From Alcaligenaceae bacterium SAGV5 (GTDB taxonomy: Bacteria > Pseudomonadota > Gammaproteobacteria > Burkholderiales > Burkholderiaceae_B): a DNA stretch of 64,000 nt. Location: contig SPDP01000007.1 in assembly GCA_009360345.1 (NCBI GenBank), positions 55,796 to 119,795 on the forward strand, given 5' to 3'. Made by a program: the position numbers and the translations under genes. Below are positions 59,577 through 64,000 of this stretch, piece by piece. The first letter of the stretch is position 1, and the number at the start of each line of letters is the position of its first letter. A model generated the notes under the pieces. It saw only the letters and a program-made list of their open reading frames with translations. It had not been told where the DNA came from and searched no databases.

Positions 59577-61376
59577 TCAAGCGCGCTGCAAGGAGGGACG
59601 GACCTGGCGGCCCGCGCCCTGCTCTTCAGCCAGGCGCGTGGAGAACTCATCCACGAACACGGCCATGTCGGCGCCGATGGCTTCCGAACGCGAGGCCAGC
59701 CAGTTGTAGCCGAACAGCGCGGGGATCGCGACGCCCAGGCCGGCCGCGGTACACAGCAGCGCGGCAGCCATGCCCGGCGCCACCGAGTTGATGTCGACCG
59801 CGCCGGCCATGGCCGCGACCACGAACACCAGCATGATCCCGATCACCGTGCCGAACAGGCCCACATAAGGCGCGCCTTCGATGGTCGTGGACAGCCAGTT
59901 CATGCGCTTGGACATACGCTCGTTCTCGCGCACCATCACGCCGTCCATCGCCGCGCGGATGGCACTGATGGTGGCGTCGGAGACGGCGTTGATGTCGTAG
60001 CCTCGCTCCTGGCGGCGGCGCATTTCCTCGACCGCCACTTCGTACAGGCGCCACAACGACGAATCCTGCCTGACGTCTTCCGGCACGCGGTTGCTGTTGG
60101 CCAGGCTGTCGAGCGGCGCGCCGGCCGACTCGCGGAAAAAGGCCATGAACGAACCATTGGCGCGCGACATGGAGCCATAGCTGCGGCCCTTGCCGATCAT
60201 GATGGCCCAAGAGACCAGCATCATCAGGCCCAGGATCGCCACGACCACCCAGGCGTCCAGCGGCATGGCGGCCAGGATGAAACCGAAGTGGCTCTTGCCG
60301 GCCTGTTGCTCGTCGGCGCCGAAAGCGGTCAGGCGCGAATCGGCGCCCTGCGAGATGGCGTCGGCCAGGATCAGCGCGTCGGGACGGGCGGTCTTGGACA
60401 GACGCAGCTCATCGATGGCGCCGGTGAACGCCGCCAACGCCGGGATGGAAGCCGTCTGGCCCGGCGTGGCCGGGCGGGCGATGTCGCCGCCGACCGACGC
60501 GGACGTATTGAAAGCGGGCAGGCTGGCGGCCACGGCCGCGGCCTGGCGGCCGGCGACGTACAGCGTGACGTTGCCGGCGTCGGACTTGACCGCGATGTGC
60601 GACCACTGTCCCGCCTGGATCGGCTGGCCGGGGGCGCTGCGCTGGCCATTGACCTGCACGAACGGCACGCCCTGGTTCACACCCACGACCAACTCGTTGG
60701 CGCCATCGCGGCGGACGTACAAGGCCTGTTCGGCGCCGAGCTGGTCGGGACGCGCCCAGGCGGAGAACGTGAACGGCGCGCCGGCCTGTTGCGACAGCGA
60801 GGGCGAGGCGGGCAGCATGAGCGGCGAGGCGCCGAGCTGGGCACCCTTGCCGATCACGGTGCCGTCGACGCTGACCACGGCGGTCTGCGCATGGTTGCCA
60901 TAGGCGGTGGTATCGCGCGCCGGCACGTTGGCCTCGGCGAAGTGGTAGACGAGCGTGTAGTCGGGATCGAAAGTCAATTGGCCGTTGGCCGAGGCGGGCG
61001 CCTTGGGGTTGCCGTAATACATCCACAATTGCTGCGCGCCGCCGGCCGAGACGTTGGGTACGTCCACCCAGATCAGCGCGATGCCCAGCAGGGGATCGAA
61101 CTGCTCGATCTGGTGGTTGAGCACGGTCTTGTCATCGCCCGCGACGAAGCGCAGGTCGGAGCCGTTCTCGCCGACTCCCTCGAAGCTGAAGTTGCCGGTG
61201 TGCAGGCGGACCAGCACGGGCGTGCGGCCGGCCTCGCCGCCCAGGGCCGCGCCCTGCGGCGTGGCGTCGATGGTGATGGGTTTGCGGTAGGCCCAGTCGG
61301 GCTGCCACCAGGCCTGCGCCAGGCCGGGCAGGATCGCGCTCAACATGGTGAGCGCGAGAAGCAGAATGCGTCGCAT
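59577..61376 (-). CDS. DUF2341-LamG-ExbB/TolQ fusion protein
   Basis: A 599-residue inner-membrane protein, about two and a half times longer than ordinary ExbB. The start at 61376 (MRRILLLALTML) follows GGAGAG. After a signal peptide comes DUF2341 (about 25-140: WAYRKPITIDATPQG, LRFVAGDDKTVLNHQIEQFDP, ALIWVDVPNVSAGG), then a concanavalin/LamG-like domain (about 165-335: FTFSAWARPDQLGAEQALYVRRDG, GAIDELRLSKTARPD), a transmembrane helix near 377-397, and a C-terminal MotA/TolQ/ExbB core (GLFGTVIGIMLVFVVAAM; MAAALLCTAAGLGVAIPALFGYNWL). The periplasmic part would be a carbohydrate- or peptide-binding module attached to a proton channel. Precedes exbD. Confidence 0.9.
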   Translation of the reverse strand: MRRILLLALTMLSAILPGLAQAWWQPDWAYRKPITIDATPQGAALGGEAGRTPVLVRLHTGNFSFEGVGENGSDLRFVAGDDKTVLNHQIEQFDPLLGIALIWVDVPNVSAGGAQQLWMYYGNPKAPASANGQLTFDPDYTLVYHFAEANVPARDTTAYGNHAQTAVVSVDGTVIGKGAQLGASPLMLPASPSLSQQAGAPFTFSAWARPDQLGAEQALYVRRDGANELVVGVNQGVPFVQVNGQRSAPGQPIQAGQWSHIAVKSDAGNVTLYVAGRQAAAVAASLPAFNTSASVGGDIARPATPGQTASIPALAAFTGAIDELRLSKTARPDALILADAISQGADSRLTAFGADEQQAGKSHFGFILAAMPLDAWVVVAILGLMMLVSWAIMIGKGRSYGSMSRANGSFMAFFRESAGAPLDSLANSNRVPEDVRQDSSLWRLYEVAVEEMRRRQERGYDINAVSDATISAIRAAMDGVMVRENERMSKRMNWLSTTIEGAPYVGLFGTVIGIMLVFVVAAMAGAVDINSVAPGMAAALLCTAAGLGVAIPALFGYNWLASRSEAIGADMAVFVDEFSTRLAEEQGAGRQVRPSLQRA

Positions 61377-61431
61377 GGAAAACTCTCCGAAATCTTTGCT
61401 GGAAGACATGAGTGGAAGCGAGTGGCGATGA

Positions 61432-63063
61432 TCAATAACTGGCGTTGATGCTGAAGGTCACGCGCGGATCGTGCTTTTCCGTGCGGGGGCCGTCCCTGAG
61501 CGGATAGCCGAAGTCCAGCCGGCCGGACACGCGCTGGCCGATGCGGAAGCTGGTTCCGACGCCCACCGAAGCCAGCGTGAAACGTGACTGCTGCTCCGGC
61601 AGCGGATCCTGCAGGCGGAGCTGGGCGGCATCCAGGAACGCATACGCGCGCCAGTTCTCGACCCAGGTTCCGGCCCATTGCAGGGGTTTGGTGCGCCACT
61701 CGACCGAGCCGACCAGACCGTAGTCGCCGGTGGACTCCGCCGACATGTAGCCGCGCACCGAGTTCATGCCGCCGGCGGCGATCTGCTCGCCCGAAACCAG
61801 CGGCGAATCGGTCATCTGTCCGGCCAGCCTGAAGCCCAGCTGGGATTCGCCGACGAAGTTGTAGGTCGCGTTGACGTCGGCCTTGAGCGCCATGAAGGCG
61901 GGCTTGGCCTTGTAGCGCTTGTAGTTGAACGCTTCCCAATTGCTGCCATAGCCGAACAGGCTGCGGGTACCGGTCACGAACGACATGCCCAGCGCGTACT
62001 GGCCACGCTCGGTCTGGCGAAAGCCCGAATAGGACAGCGTGATCGGCGCGTACTTGAGCGGCACCTCGTCGCCGGTGGCGCCCAGGCGCAATTGTTCCTT
62101 GTTGCTCTTGAAATCAATGCCGGCGCTGAAGGCATGCCACCAGTCGCCCGCATTGGGAACGGTGTAGGTGGCCTTCAGGCCGATGGCATGGCCCTTGCCA
62201 AGCACCGAGGTACCGCCCACGGTGGAGACGTTGCTGTCCGAGACGTAGCCCGAAGCCTCGATGCTCCAGTTCGAATCGCGCAGCGGCGCGATGTACGAGC
62301 CGGACCACACCTTGGTCTGGTCCAGGTCCTGCGGCGCGCCGAAGAAGCTGAGCGACGCGCTATGCCCCATCTGCCACAGATTGTCGTGGCCGATGGAGGC
62401 AGTGGCCCGCAGCGACCTGGTATCCGGGCTGTGGTCGTTGTTCAGGCCGGCGCTGGCGCGCCACGGACTGTTGTCCTCCACCTTCAGGTCCACGTCCATG
62501 GTGCCCGGCAGCTTGCCCTGCCGGACCAGCGGCATCACCTGCCGGCGGCCGGTCCGGTTCAGCTCGGTCAGTTGGGCTTGTGCCTTGTTGAAATCAGGCA
62601 CCTGGCCTTCCTTCAGCGCCGAAACCTGGTCCCTGACCTCCAGCGGCGACGAATACTCGGCACCTACCACGCGAACGCGTCCCACCTTGGTTTCCGAGAC
62701 CTGCAGGTAGACGATGCCGCCCACGACCTGCTGTTCAGGCAGGTCGACATAGACCGATTGATAGCCCTTGGTCTGGTAGGCGGACAACAACGCGTCGCGT
62801 GCGCCTTCCATGTCCTTGAGCGTACGGCCCGGCCCGAGGAAAGGCGTCACCGCCTTCTCGATGGACCGCACGTCCAGCACCGTATTGCCTCGTACGATGT
62901 ACTCGTTGATGTCCACGCGGCGTTCCGCCTCGCTCGACGCTCCGGCCGGCGCCGCCGCGCCCGGCTCCTGGGCCAGCGTCAGGCCCTGCGCTCCCAGCGA
63001 GAGCGCCGCCATACAAAGGGCCCGCCATGCCGCCGACGGCCCGTTCTTTCTCAGCTCATGCAT
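61432..63063 (-). CDS. TpsB outer-membrane transporter (ShlB/FhaC/HecB family)
   Basis: Omp85-type exporter of 543 residues and first gene of the operon. The ATG at 63063 gives a good signal peptide (MHELRKNGPSAAWRALCMAALSLGAQGLTLAQ); an ATG at 63102 with GGGAGGGG close by is an alternative. POTRA domains (INEYIVRGNTVLDVRSIEKAVTPFLG, YQTKGYQSVYVDLPEQQVVGGIVYLQVSE), barrel from about 215, with the conserved lid motif SVRGYMSAES near 445 and a final aromatic strand VTFSINASY. It presumably exports the TpsA encoded at the other end of the operon. In the other TPS locus of this window the lid motif is altered. Confidence 0.92.
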   Translation of the reverse strand: MHELRKNGPSAAWRALCMAALSLGAQGLTLAQEPGAAAPAGASSEAERRVDINEYIVRGNTVLDVRSIEKAVTPFLGPGRTLKDMEGARDALLSAYQTKGYQSVYVDLPEQQVVGGIVYLQVSETKVGRVRVVGAEYSSPLEVRDQVSALKEGQVPDFNKAQAQLTELNRTGRRQVMPLVRQGKLPGTMDVDLKVEDNSPWRASAGLNNDHSPDTRSLRATASIGHDNLWQMGHSASLSFFGAPQDLDQTKVWSGSYIAPLRDSNWSIEASGYVSDSNVSTVGGTSVLGKGHAIGLKATYTVPNAGDWWHAFSAGIDFKSNKEQLRLGATGDEVPLKYAPITLSYSGFRQTERGQYALGMSFVTGTRSLFGYGSNWEAFNYKRYKAKPAFMALKADVNATYNFVGESQLGFRLAGQMTDSPLVSGEQIAAGGMNSVRGYMSAESTGDYGLVGSVEWRTKPLQWAGTWVENWRAYAFLDAAQLRLQDPLPEQQSRFTLASVGVGTSFRIGQRVSGRLDFGYPLRDGPRTEKHDPRVTFSINASY

Positions 63064-63228
63064 GTGTCGAATTCGTTTCTCAAGTAGTAGCCTTCGCGGC
63101 ATCCCCTCCCGGCGTCATGCCGGAAGAGGCACGGGATCCGGGTCGTTCATCGCTGGACAGGTCCAACAGCCCCATGTCGGCGTTGCATACGTTTGCTTAG
63201 ACGGATGGGGCGGCCCCGGACTGTCGTT

Positions 63229-63250
63229 TGTCATGAAAAGTTCATGAAAA
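63229..63250 (-). promoter_or_regulatory. Pho-box-like direct repeat upstream of tpsB
   Basis: Minus strand TTTCATG-AACT-TTTCATG-ACAA: two identical 7-base units with an 11-base period, 166 bases before the tpsB start. It shares CCGGTTTT(T)CATGAA with the site at 53.87 kb. Looks like a PhoB box; not verified. Confidence 0.4.
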
Positions 63251-63339
63251 ACCGGCGGCTGGCGACCCCCGGCGAATGACGCGGCAGCGAGGTAGAGGGA
63301 ATCGGTGCCGGGTGCTACGCTGGCAGGCAGGAGAACGCC

Positions 63340-63708
63340 ATGAACCTGAACCGCACACTGCACCTGCCCCTCGCCGCCCTCGCCTGCGCCCTCGTATCGG
63401 GCGCCGCCGCGGCAGCCGCGCCCGACAACGCCCAACCGTCCTGCTTCGACGTCGAAGTCAACGGCCAGCGCGCGCCTTCCTATGGATGCCTGACGCAGAA
63501 GCTGCAACCGAATCCCGCGCCAGGAAAAATGGAGGGCGGCCCCGAACTCGCCTCCGAAGCCATCGTCCAGCGCGCCTCCAATCAGCTGGGTCTGTTCAAC
63601 CGCGCGGCCATGGCCAATCGGATGGGCAACACCTTCGGCACCTCGGTCTATCCGCAGCGGCCGCCCACCCCGCAATACGGCAGCCCCATCTTCGGCGCGC
63701 GGCCCTAG
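63340..63708 (+). CDS. Small exported protein of unknown function
   Basis: Product of 122 residues encoded divergently from the TPS operon, with GGCAGGAG before the ATG. A clear signal peptide (NLNRTLHLPLAALACALVSGAAAAAAP) is followed by a short mature part with two cysteines (PSCFDVEVNGQRAPSYGCLTQKL) that could form one disulfide and a low-complexity tail rich in proline and asparagine (NTFGTSVYPQRPPTPQYGSP). No family recognised. Its promoter region is shared with the operon, so co-regulation is possible. Confidence 0.7.
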   Translation: MNLNRTLHLPLAALACALVSGAAAAAAPDNAQPSCFDVEVNGQRAPSYGCLTQKLQPNPAPGKMEGGPELASEAIVQRASNQLGLFNRAAMANRMGNTFGTSVYPQRPPTPQYGSPIFGARP

Positions 63709-63722
63709 CCGCGCCTGCCTGT

Positions 63723-63989
63723 TCATGACCTGGGCAGGGCCGGCCGCCGCCCTGCTTCCAGCCCGCGCCTTTCTTCCGGCGTCAGCATCGCGGCCTGCCC
63801 GGGACTGAGCGGGCCATGGCCGACGAATTTGAAAGCGCTGTCCGGGTCGTAGCTGGTGCGCTCGGCCGGCGTGATCGTGGGCACATGGGGCGACGAGCCA
63901 TCCGGCGCGGCCTCGTTGCCGAACCCCAGCACCCGCACGGTAAAGACCGACGGCAAGATCTGGCGCGACGCCGCCCGTTCGCGCTGCAT
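63723..63989 (-). CDS. Unidentified protein, possibly 3' end of a longer gene
   Basis: The frame stays open to the right edge of the window, so either this is the C-terminal part of a larger protein or an 88-residue protein starting at the ATG at 63989, which has AGGAGG unusually close (two bases). Visible: RQILPSVFTVRVLGFGNEAAPDG, TPAERTSYDPDSAFKFVGHGPLSPGQAAMLTPEERRGLEAG. It converges with the small exported protein with 14 bases between stops. No function can be proposed. Confidence 0.5.
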   Translation of the reverse strand: MQRERAASRQILPSVFTVRVLGFGNEAAPDGSSPHVPTITPAERTSYDPDSAFKFVGHGPLSPGQAAMLTPEERRGLEAGRRPALPRS

Positions 63990-64000
63990 CACCTCCTGCG

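Overview
The window is very GC-rich betaproteobacterial chromosome, most likely from the Alcaligenaceae (the Bordetella / Achromobacter / Pigmentiphaga group). The reasons are core gene runs typical of Burkholderiales (coaE, zapD, yacG; miaA, hisC; purM, hda, HAD phosphatase, pcnB, folK) and six periplasmic Bug-type (TctC-like) solute-binding proteins, most of them beside LysR regulators, a habit of this family. I see no rRNA, tRNA, CRISPR array, insertion sequence or prophage.

Layout. 0-3.7 kb: coaE (5' end outside), a divergent Bug/LysR pair, then zapD and yacG. 3.7-13 kb: an aromatic-acid catabolic island with two flanking LysR genes, an FAD monooxygenase, two Bug proteins, a Rieske oxygenase alpha/beta pair resembling salicylate 5-hydroxylase, an unusual rhodanese-NIPSNAP fusion and a PcaD-like hydrolase. 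13-20.9 kb: an exported CHAT (caspase-like) TPR protein, a TpsB outer-membrane transporter and a large TpsA exoprotein whose 3' end is missing. At about 20.88 kb the exoprotein abuts, tail to tail, a LysR gene that has also lost its 3' part. 21.4-23.6 kb: a Bug protein and an enolase-superfamily enzyme. 23.6-26.5 kb: norR and hmp, divergent, with three NorR half-site pairs and a sigma-54 promoter between them. 26.5-31.8 kb: a LysR-led cluster (LigI-like hydrolase, carboxymuconolactone decarboxylase-like protein, SDR, SMP-30 lactonase, Bug). 31.9-34.9 kb: a small exported protein and a DUF1800/DUF1501 pair. 34.9-43 kb: housekeeping genes. 43-49.35 kb: a LysR-led organic-acid cluster (2-hydroxyacid dehydrogenase, RraA-like aldolase, Bug, CaiB/BaiF CoA-transferase, citryl-CoA lyase) ending in a 5'-truncated second dehydrogenase.

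At 49,361-49,390 there is a near-perfect Illumina Nextera (Tn5 mosaic end plus adapter) sequence. The dehydrogenase and the next gene, a second tpsA, are both cut exactly there. This junction is therefore almost certainly an assembly artefact, and gene order across it should not be trusted. The 20.88 kb junction has no adapter but shows the same double truncation.

49.4-63.1 kb: thirteen minus-strand genes read as one operon: tpsB, a DUF2341-LamG-ExbB fusion, exbD, tonB, a Porin_5-like protein, a coiled-coil periplasmic protein, a PpiC-type isomerase, a YbjN-like protein, a small basic protein, an STN/TonB_C protein, an ECF sigma factor, a FecR-type anti-sigma regulator and tpsA (truncated). 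This is a complete-looking cell-surface-signalling, TonB-energised two-partner secretion system. Its composition recalls the separate vreAIR and pdt regions of Pseudomonas aeruginosa, here merged into one unit, and Pho-box-like direct repeats lie in front of both its first gene and its regulatory block. It and the CHAT-TPS operon are the most interesting content of the window.
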